Source of the DNA: Symsagittifera roscoffensis
Taxonomy: Eukaryota; Xenacoelomorpha; Acoela; Convolutidae
Reading direction: 5' to 3'
DNA: 64,000 nt
Assembly: GCF_963678635.1 (NCBI RefSeq)
Contig: NC_087062.1
Span: forward strand, 94,031,845 to 94,095,844
Shown here piece after piece: positions 13,401-39,275 of the stretch (positions are counted from its first letter, which is position 1; every line of letters starts with the position of its first letter). Position numbers and translations under genes: made by a program. The notes beneath the pieces were generated by a model, which saw only the letters and a program-made list of their open reading frames with translations, was not told the origin of the DNA and did not search any database.

Positions 13401-13991
13401 AAAACTCAGCAAACTGTATTTGGAAGGGCAAATCGAAACAAAAGCTCGGGCAAGTCTTCGAAGTCAAGTGAAATATTGAACCCAACTCCTTTTTCAGCAC
13501 CTCCGAAACATTCGAGTTCGATGTGTAATGTTTGTAGTGGTCCCATTTCAGAGGTAAAAAGGGAAAAGGAAATGAAAAACAGAGAAGAAAATGCTCAAGT
13601 GGAGTTGCCTAACTTGAGGTCGTCGTTGATAGAATCTGTGTTGTTTGGAAGTAGCGTGAAAGAGTCCAGACCTCCAGCAACTAGATTCTTCAAAGGGACG
13701 TCCATGTTGGACCACAAGAAGCGACGATCTTGGAACAGCAGTGTTAGTAGTAATAATAGACTTGAGATGTCTCAAAGTGCGAATCCTTTCCACTCGTCAG
13801 TGGGATCAATTCTAAGAGAAGACCCGCCTCCAATGAGTTATTTTGATAAACCTCTGTCGAAGAAAAGTGACGTTTCTGTTCTTAAGGAATCGGATACTCT
13901 TCTGAACAATGCTGCCAAGGTGCCTATCATGTGGAAAGGCAAACCAGCCACGGTTAAGGACTACCTCCTCGAAAAATCTTTCATCTGCTAG
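7401..13991 (+). CDS. Ankyrin-repeat protein, ANKRD53-like (4 exons, 482 aa)
   Basis: Exons: 7401-7553, 11073-11338, 11538-11702, 13127-13991. All introns are GT-AG and the frame joins cleanly (phases 0, 2, 2). The start ATG has context acaaaATGG, and the first residues open directly into the repeat domain. Ankyrin repeats cover about residues 15-195: a first helix pair ending at the exon 1/2 junction, then GFVPLHIAA (52-60), HGWTPLLLAI (102-111) with FLLENGAD (130-137), and DDGSSACHIA (143-152) with KKPIDLARKKGHKECAR (179-195). After them comes a charged, probably helical segment (KLMHLKRYRDELRRELD), then a Ser-rich, low-complexity C-terminus in the large last exon, with one CNVC pair. Ankyrin repeats bind other proteins. 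Repeat number, the KGHKECAR end and the following helix recall ANKRD53, a vertebrate spindle/microtubule-linked protein; that assignment is from memory of the family. No clear AATAAA was found after the stop. Confidence 0.85.
8176..8364 (-). pseudogene. MULE-type transposase remnant
   Basis: The minus strand is open for 62 codons between two stops. It contains MNMWNISF, then DLPRTNNALEGFHRGFE. The combination W-N followed by PRTNN-x-x-E-G-(F/W)-H is the well-known C-terminal part of MULE/MULE-like (Mutator superfamily) transposases. Upstream residues, including the DDE core, are not recognisable, so this is a small dead fragment. It lies antisense in intron 1 of the ankyrin gene. The surrounding 8140-8750 may belong to the same element. 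Confidence 0.65.
8960..9146 (-). repeat. tRNA-derived SINE head
   Basis: On the minus strand a perfect pol III A box (tggctgagtggg, rc of about 9125-9136) is followed by a perfect B box (ggttcgaatcc, rc of about 9082-9092), in Ser/Leu-tRNA-like spacing. The acceptor arms and anticodon stem do not pair well, so it is not a functional tRNA. Sequence continuing to about 8960 in the same direction looks like the SINE body. It sits antisense in an intron of the ankyrin gene. Confidence 0.65.
9721..9972. repeat. Foldback element with near-perfect ~100 bp arms
   Basis: The left arm (about 9721-9828) and right arm (about 9862-9972) are near-identical reverse complements. For example, gatctgtagcgtagaggtag reads back as ctacctctacgctacagatc. 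A ~33 bp loop separates them, and the ends carry aggatattaac / gttaatatcct. The element is inside an intron of a gene on the + strand, so the transcript would fold into a long hairpin. Probably a MITE or foldback transposon; the superfamily is unknown. Confidence 0.85.
10168..10392 (+). repeat. Direct repeat copy 1 (~225 bp) with a 41-codon open frame
   Basis: This is over 90% similar by eye to 10613-10845, about 449 bp downstream. It contains a short open frame, 10205-10330, that starts MGIHPEIFGL and reads on as protein-like sequence beyond its stop. The frame is broken in the second copy. Not recognised; possibly a fragment of a mobile-element ORF. Confidence 0.65.
10613..10845 (+). repeat. 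Direct repeat copy 2 (~230 bp)
   Basis: Second copy of the 10168-10392 segment, sharing aattattatgcgtggctgat, gcactcataatcattccaaa and similar words. The short open frame of copy 1 is interrupted here. It lies 230 bp before exon 2 of the ankyrin gene. Confidence 0.7.
12104..12509. mobile_element. hAT-type MITE in intron 3 of the ankyrin gene
   Basis: The left end is tagagat; the right end, read in reverse complement, is tagagttgtaccggatag. The interior repeats accggata/ggatatccg words in inverted orientation near both ends. The flanks are gtttttgt (12096-12103) and atttttgt (12510-12517), an 8 bp target duplication with one mismatch, as expected for hAT elements. No transposase frame is present. 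A ~70 bp copy of intron 2 sequence sits inside it (see 12207-12275). Confidence 0.7.
12207..12275 (+). repeat. ~70 bp copy of intron 2 sequence inserted in the MITE
   Basis: 12207-12275 repeats 11424-11493 with one indel (shared words include tctgatctgaattg, ctgttttcattgcaacct and ctgcatccaggttaacatt). The insert is bracketed by attgatgaaataatt on the left and the same word on the right, a ~15 bp duplication of the target. Confidence 0.8.
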
Positions 13992-14451
13992 AGTAATCAT
14001 CTATTCAGTGCTGCCTTCTTCCACATTTATCATTGCTCTGTGCCTTCAAATTTTGCTAATTAACAATTCTTTATTTTTGTAAATACTATCAAAAGGTACA
14101 TTTAAGTTGCGAGTAAATATCTGTTTATATGCCGATTTGTAGATATGTAAAAAGAATATTGATTTCTATCAATTTTTTTTGATGGGCACAAAAAGTTGTA
14201 TGAACTATCATGTGATTGGAATCAGCACTGCACAAGTTGTTTGCATTAGTGATTTTCTGTTCTCTAAATGCTTTCAGAGTTGATTTGAGGCCATTGATTG
14301 GTAAACGTAACTAAATCGTACACTGCCATTCTTTTACATTGTACTTATCAGTGTCTCGCTTATCTACCAAAGGACGACTGCAGAAACTCTGATTTGCATT
14401 AAGTTGCTTTTAATTTGATCTCAAGGGTATCAAATATTACGAAATTCGAAG

Positions 14452-27810
<13,359 letters not shown>

Positions 27811-30800
27811 TTGACATTAGCCATCCAGCACTGACCAAACAACTCTTAACTGTTCATATAAGATGTTGACCTGATCTTTTGTAACTGTCGAAATTATGAT
27901 AGTTGATTCTCAATGCACTTGAATAATGACTTAAATATTGATTAAAAACATATTGATTAAAAATAATTGTTTGTAATATAGCAAAGTTTCTGTTTTTAAT
28001 TTGACTTCTATGGACTTACCTCTACAAACATCTATAAACTGGCCAAACCAACAAAATTTCGTGTTTATAAAACGTTTAGCCACTGGTAGGTTTCAAGCTC
28101 GCGGCCTTTTTTTCACTTTCTTTTTTCTTGTTTCTGCTTTCTAGTAATTTTAAAGTAGCAGACTTAATCGAAGTCACACAATTTTGTGACCATTTTTTGC
28201 ATTGATATTTTGCCGTTCAAGCATATGAACTAGCTCTAAATAACAATCGATGCAGAGGATGTTATTAGTCTTGAAACTCTTCCAACTTTCGAAGATAATA
28301 TCCGAGTACTTAATATTATCTGTGCGATCTGATTTCTTACTAGCCGTTTATACTGGAGACTTTATTACACTTGCAATAACAAGCGTCTTGTAATCGGGAC
28401 CTAGACTTTTTTCCGTAAACAACAACTTTTCTTACAAATCTTAATTGCTTTACTATTGAACCTTAACAAAGTCCACATTCATTCCCACTAGGCCTAGATG
28501 TTCATCTTTGCACTCTAAGGCCTGGGGCTTCAGTCCCAATCGTACCTTATTTTTTCTAAAATCCTTTTTAGTCTTTTATTTAATCAATGTTTTTGGCTCA
28601 CTTGGTGTCTGGTCTAAAATTTTCTGCTTTAATTTTACTTCGCAAGTTTTGCACCAATGATAATTTAATATTCAAAAGATTAATATGGCATGTTTGCCTA
28701 GATTTGACTTTTATCAAGATCTACGAAAATTTGTTGGACCTAGTTTTTTTCCATATTTTCTTTTTTTTCGACATGTTTTTTGCTTGTGTTGTATCACTAG
28801 TGACCCGAAGCTCCACTTCATCTGTGTTTGTTAAATGCTTATGGACGAAATAATTAATCGTTCACATAGGTTGTGAAAGCTTTTGATCATGTTCAGTTTC
28901 GATTTTTTGGGAATTAGCTTGCTAAAATTTGTTTGCTAAAGAACGGAAAATTCCGCTTTCAATTTCAACTAACTTAAAATCAAATGGCGCGAGCAAAAGT
29001 GATTGAGTTAAGTTTCAAACAAGAAAATCTCAATTTAAAGATTGCTCAGCAGATAATCACAATTTGAAGCAGTTTAATTTAGTTGAGATCGTTTTTTCTA
29101 TATTTTTTTCCACTAAGCAACTTTTCAGCTTAATTCTCACAGGAACTCTATTTTGTTAGAAGATTCAATTAAATAAATTTTTTAGTGCATATGGAGTAAA
29201 TTTTTTTTTTCAAATAAATGTTGAGAAAATGTTCAATTTTTTCCCGATTTTAGTTTTTCGTCCTTATTTCTGTCAGCTGAATTTCCGTTTTTTTATTGAA
29301 AAATATATTATCTGGTAAGAGCTTGAAGTAGTTCCTTTTTAACTCTGAAATTTTTTTAAAAGTTTTCGATTGAAACCATTTTTACTATAATTGAAAGTTG
29401 CTCTAAAAAGACATTTTCCAACTCTGATTATCAATAATTTGTTATTTCTAATTTTTTTCGGTTAAACGGATTCGGATTATGTTATATCGGCTTAGTCGAC
29501 TTATGTTGGGCAGCCTCAAGGGCGATTTTTCTCTAGTGATTTCGCCTGTTTCAGGAAGGATAGATCTTATAATTTTTTATGTCAACAGAGTTTGGTATAC
29601 GGCTTTACGAGGGTCGAAAAAATCCTGACGAGGTTCGACCTATGTTTTTTGCCTTAATTACCTCCAGGTCGTTGATTCTCAATGATTGTGAAGGGTGTTT
29701 ATAGTGAGTTGTTTTCAATGCTCTTGGCTGTTTCAGGGGATGTGTCGTGAAAATTTTACTTTCAAAGTTGTATAGCTTGAATATATTCATTATCTCTATA
29801 GTTTTGTTTTCGGCTTAGCGAGAGTCGATCCAAAATTATTTGCCTTAGTTGCCGCTCGACCATTGTTTTCCAAAGCTTATTGAAGCTCTTTAGAACATAT
29901 TACAAAACAAAGGTACGAAATGTTTGTAGATAATGTGTTTGGAGTTAATTTTCTGCTTAATTAAAAAAAAACTTCCTTCTTTTTCTTTTGAGTATCTTGT
30001 AGTGCAATTTTTTAATTGAATTGCGAGTCGATTTATGTTTTGCTATTTTAGGGGTGAATTTTTCTAGATGCTTTCGCTTGTTTCTGGAGGGATGTGTAGT
30101 AAAAATATATTTTTTTTATATTTCTTGTTTGTAGTTTCGTTTCTACTTTTTTATTTCTAGCTTCATTTCTGGCTCAACGAATTCGTTTTCTGCGATCCAG
30201 GTTTTTTGCCGTAGTTGCAGCTCGTTCATGCTTGCTGAGGCTCTTTATGATCATCGCCGGAGACAAAGGTTCGAAATTTTTGTAGAGTATTTTTTGAAAT
30301 TTTTTCTAGTTATTTTTTTAAAGAGTCTTCATTCTTGTTTCTTTTCAATATTTTATAAAGGAATGTTATAATTGTATCGGAAGTGTTACGGAGCTCCGCT
30401 TTGATATTGTGTGATAAAAAAACGTTTGAAGAATCACATCTTTTTCTGTTACCTTGAGCTAATTGCATATTCTCCCTCTTCCTGTTGACTATGTAATTTT
30501 TCAAAAGGTAACAATGAAAATAATTTAAAATTGAATTTTACTGGCGATCATTTTTGTGAACTTGTCTGTTTAAGATTTGTTAAATTGGAATAGTTCAAGA
30601 GCGGTAAATTTCGGTCTTACATATCGTATCCGGCTACTCTTTCAGCAGAAAAATCATTCTAAATTCAACTCGGGCAAGCTATTTGGTCTGATCAACGCGG
30701 TTCAAGACGAGAGTTAAATCATTTTGTACTTAACATGAATGCGTGGGGTATTTGTCGGAAAAACTTTTTTAAATTTTTGTTTACGCATGTGGGTTGAAGT

Positions 30801-32880
30801 TTTTAATCGTTTTTTTTGGAGGCGTTTGAGATGTTCATCTTCTCTTCTAATTTCTGTTTAAACCATGTGTGTTTCGAAACTACGATTTGATCGAAGGCAA
30901 ATGTAGAATTTTTATTACGCTTGCGATTATTTAACATTGACTCATCTGATTCTAAACATGGATATTTTTTGAAACAGACCAGGTAGGAAAGACGCCTGTA
31001 TTATCCCACGAATCTACTTTTTTTTCCAAGCTCAAGTTATGAATATTGTTTAAACAGATCAGGTAAAAACGCTGATTTTATCCCACAAATCTACTTTTTT
31101 CAAGCCCAAGTTGCATAAATAAGTGTAATTTTCTTTAAAAGGGCATATTTATTGTATATATTTGTGGCTAGTTTTTAGATAGCTGCAAGTCTATATTGCG
31201 CAACCGGTATAGACTCCGAAGCGGTAAGAAAGATGTAGATTAGGATCTCGTGTTGTTTTATGTTTATCTTATTTCGGGTTGTTAAAGGTCTTCTCACTAC
31301 CCGAAAAATTATTTTAACAAATTTTTGCGCTTGTTTACGTAGTGCAATTTTTCCTCTGCATGAGAGTGTAATAAGAGAAGCGTAGTGTCTTATTACGGTA
31401 TCCATTTTTCCAACCTAGGTCGCAAACAAAAGGGTTCACTTCTGCTGGATAGCCTTGCACTTTTGCATTTGGTTTATTGGTTGCTAGTTTCTGTTTGATT
31501 AAAAACAGTTGTGATGAAAATGTGTATGATTTGATTTTTTATTGTTAATTTTGAGACGCTTTAGAATTTTGTTACTCTCGCAAATTTTTTCAGACTTTCA
31601 GGAATTACTTTGACAATAAAGAGGTTCAAATGAAAAATCTGGCTACTCACCTGTCTGCCTGTATATTCAATTAATGTCCTTCATTAATTAAGTCAAGCAA
31701 GTTTCTACCGTATTCAAAAATTTCAGTCTGTATATTTTGAACCATTGTTTTAAGATATTTTTTTTCTCGGAAACTAACCTGCCAAATTTGACACTAACAT
31801 TTTATTCAAAAAAGCATAATATACCTTTGCCCAAGCACAAGCTACTGCGTCCTAATTTTTGAAAAAAGTACGGCGTTGAAAATTTCAAAAGTTTGAAACT
31901 TTGACGTTTTTTAAAACTTTTTTCTCAAAACCTTTTTTGTTTGGAATTTTCATCGCATGACTGTTATAGCCGAATTTTTTGTGAAATTTGAACGGTTTTT
32001 AGAACATTTTTGACTTTATATAAGAAGTAACGTGAGAAGTAACGTGTAATAAAGGCTTCAATCGGAAAAAAAACCTGTAGGTTCTCTCTTCGGAGAAGCA
32101 CTAATTTTTGTAGGTACTTATTTTTAGGGACTCAGAATTTTTTTTTATACTTTCGGAATTTTTACTTGAGGCTATTGTCGAAAACTACCCAGGCTAATCT
32201 GAAATAAAGGGATTAATTGAAAAGCAAGTGCTAGGACTTTTCTCTGCATAGCAACTAACACCTAACTTTTGTAGAAAAGCAAAAATACTTTTCCAAATCT
32301 AAGATTAAGAGTTCAATCGAAAAATCATGCACTAGGGACTATCTTTTCAAAAAGTCTACGCCCTAACTGTTGTAGAAAAAAAAAATTGGACTTAGCTGCT
32401 GCGCGCTAAATGTTGTACAGAAGCAATGTTCGACTTAGTGGCTACGCCCTAAATGATGTAGAAAACGATATTGGATTTAGCTTATTCCCATTTTGTTTTG
32501 GAAGTTTTGAATTCTCACTTTTTGCATCAGTACAATTTTAAAAATGTTATCAAACAAAAGTTTCTGAATTTCAAGTTTGTTTATTGGTGATGTAATTTTT
32601 CTTAAAGTTCTAAAAATTGTCAAACAATCATTTGTTCTTGTTTTCGTTTCTTTCCCTTTTATCATGAGTTTTTGTCTTTTTGGTTTTTGAAATTGAATTT
32701 GTCGAAGAAAACAGAAAACTGAACGGAAACCAAATGGAAAACAAGCTACGCCCTTCGATAGCAATATAAAAAGGAGCGGAGTAAAAAAAAATCTTTTATC
32801 TTTTGAAAAATAGTTATTAATACTATTTGCATCGTAATTAAAAAACAAACAAACACATCGATCTTAAATTGAAAATTCTT
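27811..32880. other. Intergenic DNA downstream of GOT1; no gene recognised
   Basis: After the GOT1 polyadenylation region I see no credible exon. Features are limited: ends of dispersed repeats carrying gaagctcc / cacttcatctgtgttt words (about 28790-28830), a worn family F copy (about 31130-31500), and degenerate blocks around 31760-32450 that repeat a gaaaactacc-gg-ctaatctga theme and a ctacgccctaa-tgttgtag theme. Confidence 0.5.
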
Positions 32881-32889
32881 TTTTAGTAT

Positions 32890-33740
32890 GACTGCAGATT
32901 TTTTTAAAATTCAATTCAAAGCCATTTGCTACAAAGAAGGCAAGCTCCGCGGTCACATGAAAAAATCAAATGCCACAAAAAACATGAATGACCTTTCATT
33001 TCTAAAATACCATTTGATTGTTTATTAAGACACTTTTTGCTGTTAGGAAATCCGTTTTCTTTGTGAGTCAATTCTTGACAGAATATATTTTTTGGGTAAA
33101 AAAATGTTTCTCCATTTCTGAGAAGCTGTCAAAAATGAAACCAAATCATTTGTTTTTTTTTTGGTTTTAATTTTTTTTGTGATTTTTTGGTTTTTGAAAC
33201 AAAATTATTTGGAGGAGAATTATTTACACTGTGGATAACAAAATGGTCTTTATGTGTTAAAATTTTGATTAAAAAATCAATGGTAAAAAAGAGAAAACAA
33301 ATTGTTGACAATGAACCCAGAGTGATGGTGTCAATTTTTGTTTTGTTTTCTTTGTAAATTTTTCTCCCTCTTTTTTTTGCAATTTATTTTCTTATTTGAA
33401 CTTAAAATTCAATGTAATTTCATTTGTTCAAAAGAAGAAGAATTCAGTTCTGCAAATCTAAAATTTCAAATGGCGCAAAAAAACGCGAACAATTTCTAGT
33501 TTTCAAAATGGATGTTTTTCAGAATTGGCTCCAGAAAAAGGATCAATTGATTCAATTTTCTCAGGTTAGTTTGCATCATATACGTATAATTTATAGAAAA
33601 TTCCGGAAATTCTACAAAATCTAGAATGATTTTTTTTGTCCAAGTAAGGGCTTACGAATTTTTCCATTTGTCCGTTCGCTATGTGAGTTAATGGCACCTT
33701 TCTCAGCTGTCGATTCCAATTGCCTGTTTCTGGCAACTGT
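32890..33740 (+). repeat. Two further copies of dispersed repeat family B
   Basis: About 32890-33110 has aaggcaagctccgcggtcac and caaatgccacaaaaa; about 33390-33740 has aaatggcgcaaaaaaacgcg and tcaattgattcaattttctc. Both follow the family word order but are worn. Confidence 0.5.
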
Positions 33741-36700
33741 TACAAAAAAATGAAAAATAAATGTAAATTTTATTGACAATCCTTAGTTAAACCAAGATAC
33801 TTGCATTTTTAGTGACATCTGGTCTGTCCATTTTTTTCAACTCAAATCTCACGGCTTTTTTCATCGCTTTTTTCAAAATTTATCGCAATAAAAAACTTAG
33901 TATGCTTCTGAGGATATCGTTAACAGCAGTTTTGAAATTTGCTGGATGAGAATGCTCACGCTTATCAATGCTCAATTAATTAAACCAAGATGAATTGTTC
34001 CACATTTCAACGCGTTAAAATGATCTTCCCAAGATGTTTCAACGCAATCTAATTGATTCCAATAGTTCCTCGCTAGGCTCAAAATATAAGTTTCAGTACA
34101 TGTTTCTTTGATCCTCACCTTTTTCGAACAAAATTTTGTGTACCTTGTGACATGTTTTTTGTTTTAGGATTTTGAGCTATACTGAGCTGTTCAGCTGTTC
34201 ATTTTTTGTGATAGCAAAATCAAGCTTTGCCTCTGAATAAAAGAAAAAACGTCAATTTAGTTTGTTAGCCCATTCCTCCACTTCAAACCCAGTGAGGTCC
34301 TAGCTTGCGAATATATTTCAATGACCTGTTGATATTTTTTCAAATATAAAAAACAGGTAAGCCAGATAAAAAATAATTCATCTTCCCATCTGACTTACTG
34401 TTGCGCAAATCCAATTAATGTTTATTTTTTCTCTTGATTTCAATGAATCTGCAAAATGACTAGAAACAAACAAATTTTCATTGAAAAAACTTCAAAAAAA
34501 CAAAAAAAAATTAAAGAGACTCCGTGAAATTTTTTTTCCAACATTGATGATATTTTGAAACATGTGATTGATTGCTAGTATGGTAGCTTAAGTATCGAAT
34601 GTCTGCAAAGCAAGCCATTGAAATACAACATAAACACCAAGGTTTTTCAATGATTTGATCATCAAAAAGCAACTAGCGTTCTTACACAATTGACACATTT
34701 TGAATCACAAAAAATTTCAAATAAAGCTTCTAATTAAAGCCTCAAAAAACACGTTTTAGTTTTTTCAAAAATTGGCAAGGTTCAACAAAAATTATCCGCT
34801 TTCTGTGAAAAGAGCACAATGTTCCAACAATAGTCTTAAAAACAGTTTTTTCGAATAAGTGTCACTTTTACTGCGTGGTGTAATAAAAAATCTGAACGAA
34901 AAGCCAAAGCTTAGGCATATTAGACAATCATAGTAATACCAGCAATTTGGACAGCATTTTTAAAGAAATTAGAATAACGAAATTTTTTTGATTATATATT
35001 TTTTTGAAATTGATTCTTCCGAAGATGGCGTCAAAAAACTCCACAAATTAATTTTATTTGAATAAAGTTAAATTTAAGCAAAAATAAGCTATTTTAAACG
35101 GTCTAAATTAATCTTAAATAAGACTTCTTTTTCACTTTGTTCGCTCAAAATTGGATTAAAACTCAAAAATTTCCAATCCCAACTTTAAAATGTGGCTAAG
35201 CTACCAAATTTTGTTTATTGAATTAAAAACTATCATTTAGCACTAATTGGCTGTAAAATTGGGGAGGAAAATCATAAGAAGTTCAAAACATTTTCAGTGT
35301 GTTAAAATTTTTTGTAACAATTAGATTTATAGTCGAAAACGCTTTAAGACACTTCAAATAATACTGGTAAAATTGCAAGCAAGTTCAGCATTCAAACTTC
35401 GACCGTTCAGCTAATGTCTCGTAATCGGGAATTAGACTTTTTCGCGTAAACATCTTCTCTTACAAGAAATTGAAACTGACTTTTTGTTGAATCATGACAA
35501 TTTTCAGGTTTCTTCCCAGTTGGCTTGTAGGTAACGCAGGTGGTTTTGCAGCCTAATGATAGGGTTCGAACCCCGGTAGAACCATGATTTTTAGCAGAAT
35601 ATAAGACATCGAAAGTTTTCTTCCGGCAAAGGTTTTCCTCCGTTTGAATCGCCAAATTTCCATTTTGCCGGCTTAGTTGCGACATCACGGATTTTTCTTT
35701 TGCTTTAAGTAAGTATAATGAGTTGTAAGAGTTGATCATTGCAGTTTCAGTTGGGGGTACTTAAAAAACTTCAAGTTTTTTATTGAAATCCTTTGTTTTG
35801 GATCAACTGGAGTCTGCTCAAACGTTTTGTGCTTTTTTCTACTAATTTGAAATTCAAATGTTTTGCCTGGCCCAATAAACTAGAACTCCTGTTTGATGAA
35901 ATCAGGTTTTTACGAAAATAAGTGGGGTTGGGTTTTTTATTCTATTTTTTTGAGACACTTACAGTATTTTTTTTTTCAATTTTTGCAAAAATTTTAGTTT
36001 CCCTCAAGAAATTTTTTACCGATTTCCAAAACAGGGGTATCAAAGAAAAGAAAACGCCTACTCTTCTTTATGCTTGCATAAACCCCTAGTCTCTGTATGC
36101 ATTACCCCACTGTCTACCGCCTTCGAAAAAAAATCTGTGAGGGGAATGTTTGACCCATATTTTTTCTCAAAAACTACCTCCCCAAGTCTGATATTTTGTA
36201 TTCAATAGATAAAACGGGCTGTGCGCAATTCTCCTTCTCAAGCTAATGCGTCCATATTTTTATACAAAAAAAAATATTGACCCCCGGAACGATCAAGCAT
36301 ATATATGATCTTAACTGTTTTTTAATTCTGTTCAAGTTTTTTTCGGAAACTACCCTCCTTAATCTGTGATTTTGAGCTCAAGGGATAAAACACATTATGA
36401 AATACTCCTCTGCATAATTGATTTTGCCCAATTTTTTATGGCTCCCAGAAAAGTCAAAGTTTGGTATTTAAATTTTTTAAAAAAATCGTTTTTTTTTCTG
36501 ATAACTACCGTCCAAAGCTTAAAATTTTTGACTTTTTGGTTGAAACCAAAAATTTTTTTGTGGGAAACCGTACTGTATGAACTTTTTTCTACAATAAAAG
36601 TTATAGCCCTTTAAATGGACAAGTTATTAAACTTTGATCGTTTGGCATTCTGTTTGACTTTAGAAAACTACCCATGCAATTCTTAGGTTAAGCTTTTAAT

Positions 36701-37310
36701 CGAGAAACCCAATTTTGGGAATCTTCTGTGCTTAAGCGGATACCAACTTGTTTGCAGCAAAAATTTAGGTATTTCGGAAAACCATTTTTTGACCTTTTGA
36801 AAGTTTTTTATTAATTTTTTGGTATTTTTAGAAGCTGGCCTATCAAATCTGAGATGAAACAACTAAAGTTTTGGGCAAAGCCGAACTTTTGAAATTAACC
36901 CCAGCATCTTGCTTCAGTATAACAAATTCTAAACGTTTCAAACAGCTACCTGCGGCTTTAGTTGGATCCCTACTTGTCTTTTTTCACGAGATAGGAATGT
37001 TTTGCTAATTAATTCTTTCTCATTTCATTTTTTCTGTTATCTATTTTTTTGGAATTTTTTTCTCGACTTCTCATGTTTTTTTCCGAAATTTATGTTGTAT
37101 TGCAAGGGAAAAGGTTAGGACACTAATGATCATTTTTGAAATTATTATTTTTTCTGATTCTTTGATATTTTTTTGCATTATCTGCGAACAAGTTTGTTCA
37201 GAAAAAAAATATGAAATTTGAATTTAGTTATTACATTAAGGGCATCAGCAAGATTTTTTTGTCATATACAGAGTGTTTCAGATAAACTTTTTCAGAATCA
37301 GTTTTTGTAC
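33741..37310. other. No gene seen; worn repeats
   Basis: A tRNA-like remnant lies at 35520-35588. About 36160-36860 repeats a theme of 'actacc-cc-aatctga-tttttga' at irregular ~150-180 bp intervals, the same theme seen at 31760-32450. About 36830-37010 is similar to 23630-23960 (shared cttcagtataacaaattc). Confidence 0.45.
35520..35588 (+). repeat. tRNA-like remnant with intact B box
   Basis: Contains a worn A box (tggcttgtaggtaacgc) and a good B box (gggttcgaacccc). The stems do not form a complete cloverleaf. Probably the head of an old SINE. Confidence 0.45.
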
Positions 37311-37314
37311 TTTT

Positions 37315-39275
37315 TCTACGCTATTGGGCGATGTGAAACCTAACAACGTTTAAATTTGTTATCCACAGTTTTCCGGAAATTCATTTGATAAATTTTAAAA
37401 TAGAACTGAATGTTTGAAAATCTAAAGTTTGTTCCACAAACACAATTTTACGGAAAGTGATATTACTTTAAACTTGGAACACGGTTTCTTTGTTTTCAAC
37501 TGGAATAAAAAATGCGCACCAAATGGTCAGTTTTCTATTAAAAGCCTAAAAAACTTCAAGAAGAAAGGATCTAGCAGCAAGTTCTTTGAAATGACGAACT
37601 GGTTTTTTCAAATGACGCGTTTGTTTTTTCAAGTGATGTTTTTGTGGAGGAAAAAATTATTGCTAAGCACAAGCATGCAAAATGTAATCAAGAAGGAAAA
37701 CTTTTGAAACAATTGTGAGTGTTCTTGTTCTGACGATTGAAAGTGGTGAGACACTCAGTAATTGGAGGTGATAACAAACTAGATTTCAAAAATCAAACAA
37801 GCGATACCCTTTAAGCGATCTTTAATCTATTGATGGAGAACAAATAGTTTTTAAAGACACGGTGAAAGACCTTGCTGTTTGATGCAATTTCAAAATGTCA
37901 TGAATAAACCACATCACCGACTGGCTAAAAAATCAAACATGCAACTTAAGCACATCAGAATTTCTTCGCCAAACTCACTGAGTAGCTCTGTTCGGGTTTC
38001 GCTTTTTAAAAGCCGTGTACTATCAAAAAATTTTTATGCACTTCCAGTTTGGTTTGCGACTAAAAACAGTGTGAGCGAACCGAAAAACTTCAACGACAAT
38101 GCATAAAATGGTGTTACAAAAAAAACATGAATTGAATGATGAGGATTATGTTTTTTACTTGAAAAACGCAAACTGTTGCCAATTTGACTGAATTTATTTA
38201 AAAACGATTTAAGTTTGCTGAATAAAATCATGAAAAACAAGTTGCCGATAATTTTTCTTGATGTTTGGGCAATCCACAAGGGCCCTGATTCAAATCGAAC
38301 CGGAAACAAGACGTTTTCGAGAATGCCAATGATATCACGGAGCAAAATTTTTTTTTACCGTAACGCAGAAACGTCAAAAACCCTCGCAATATTGACACAA
38401 AACAATTTGCCTGGCTATGATCCTTTTTAAGAGCTGTAATCTTTAGAAAGAATTTGTTTTGCTATTGGTTGATAAACTACAAACATTTAGGTACTCGATT
38501 TATCCAGAGTTAAATTTCTTATTTTTTTATACTATTTTTAATATCATTGACTAAGAGCAACTAATCCTCGCCTTGAGGGCTTAATTCAACCTTATTAGGA
38601 TTATTACGATTATAGTTTTTTCTTCAATTTTAGTTTTTTTTTCTCGCAAAATAGAATACAACAAAAAATCATGGGAATGGAGCAATGTATCTATTTTGCC
38701 TGTTTAGTCGAGATTCCAACGCCAATAACAATTTACAACAGTTTTTTTTCAATTTCGAAAGAAAAGGTGTAAGATTACTGAATTTCAGTATTTTTGAACA
38801 ATTGAAGCTGAGAAAAAGATTCTATCAAACGGAAACTAGTTTTTTTAAGCTTACAATTTACGGTTTAAACAAATACGTCTCATAAACTTTCAAATAAATG
38901 TCATGTCAAAATTGTGATTGTATTTTTAGGTGACGCAATGCAAGTTTGACATATTTTTTAAAACAAGGAAACTTTTTGTGAATCGCTCGATAGAATCTTT
39001 TTGTGAATCGTGTGATGTGAAAGCAAAGAGGGCTTAATTTTTTTCTGCGCAATTTCCCGATATGTCATTTTATAGATGAAGAATAGTTTTGATTTTCTGA
39101 GAGCCAGAAAATTGGCAGACAGGGCCGTACGGTGAATGAAATTACTAAACTTTGGAGAGATCAAAGTTTCGCAACAAATGGCTTGTTGTTTTTTACTACA
39201 TTGTGAATAGTTAACCGACGGAATAATCCAGCTGCAAAATCATTCCCAATTTTGAAATGAGGTCAATTTTTTCAA
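37315..39275 (+). repeat. ~1.9 kb tandem duplication, copy 1
   Basis: Successive landmarks recur about 1.9 kb downstream in the same order. Offset 1858: the gattgaaagtgg word at 37735. Offset ~1900: tgcataaaatggtg at 38101 and acgtctcataaactttc at 38874. Offset 1895: cccgatatgtcattttatag at 39056 and gacggaataatccag at 39217. Divergence looks like 10-20%. No conserved open frame, so probably not a duplicated gene. A stretch near 37321 (ctattgggcgatgtgaaacc) matches the end of the unit, hinting at a partial earlier copy. Confidence 0.8.
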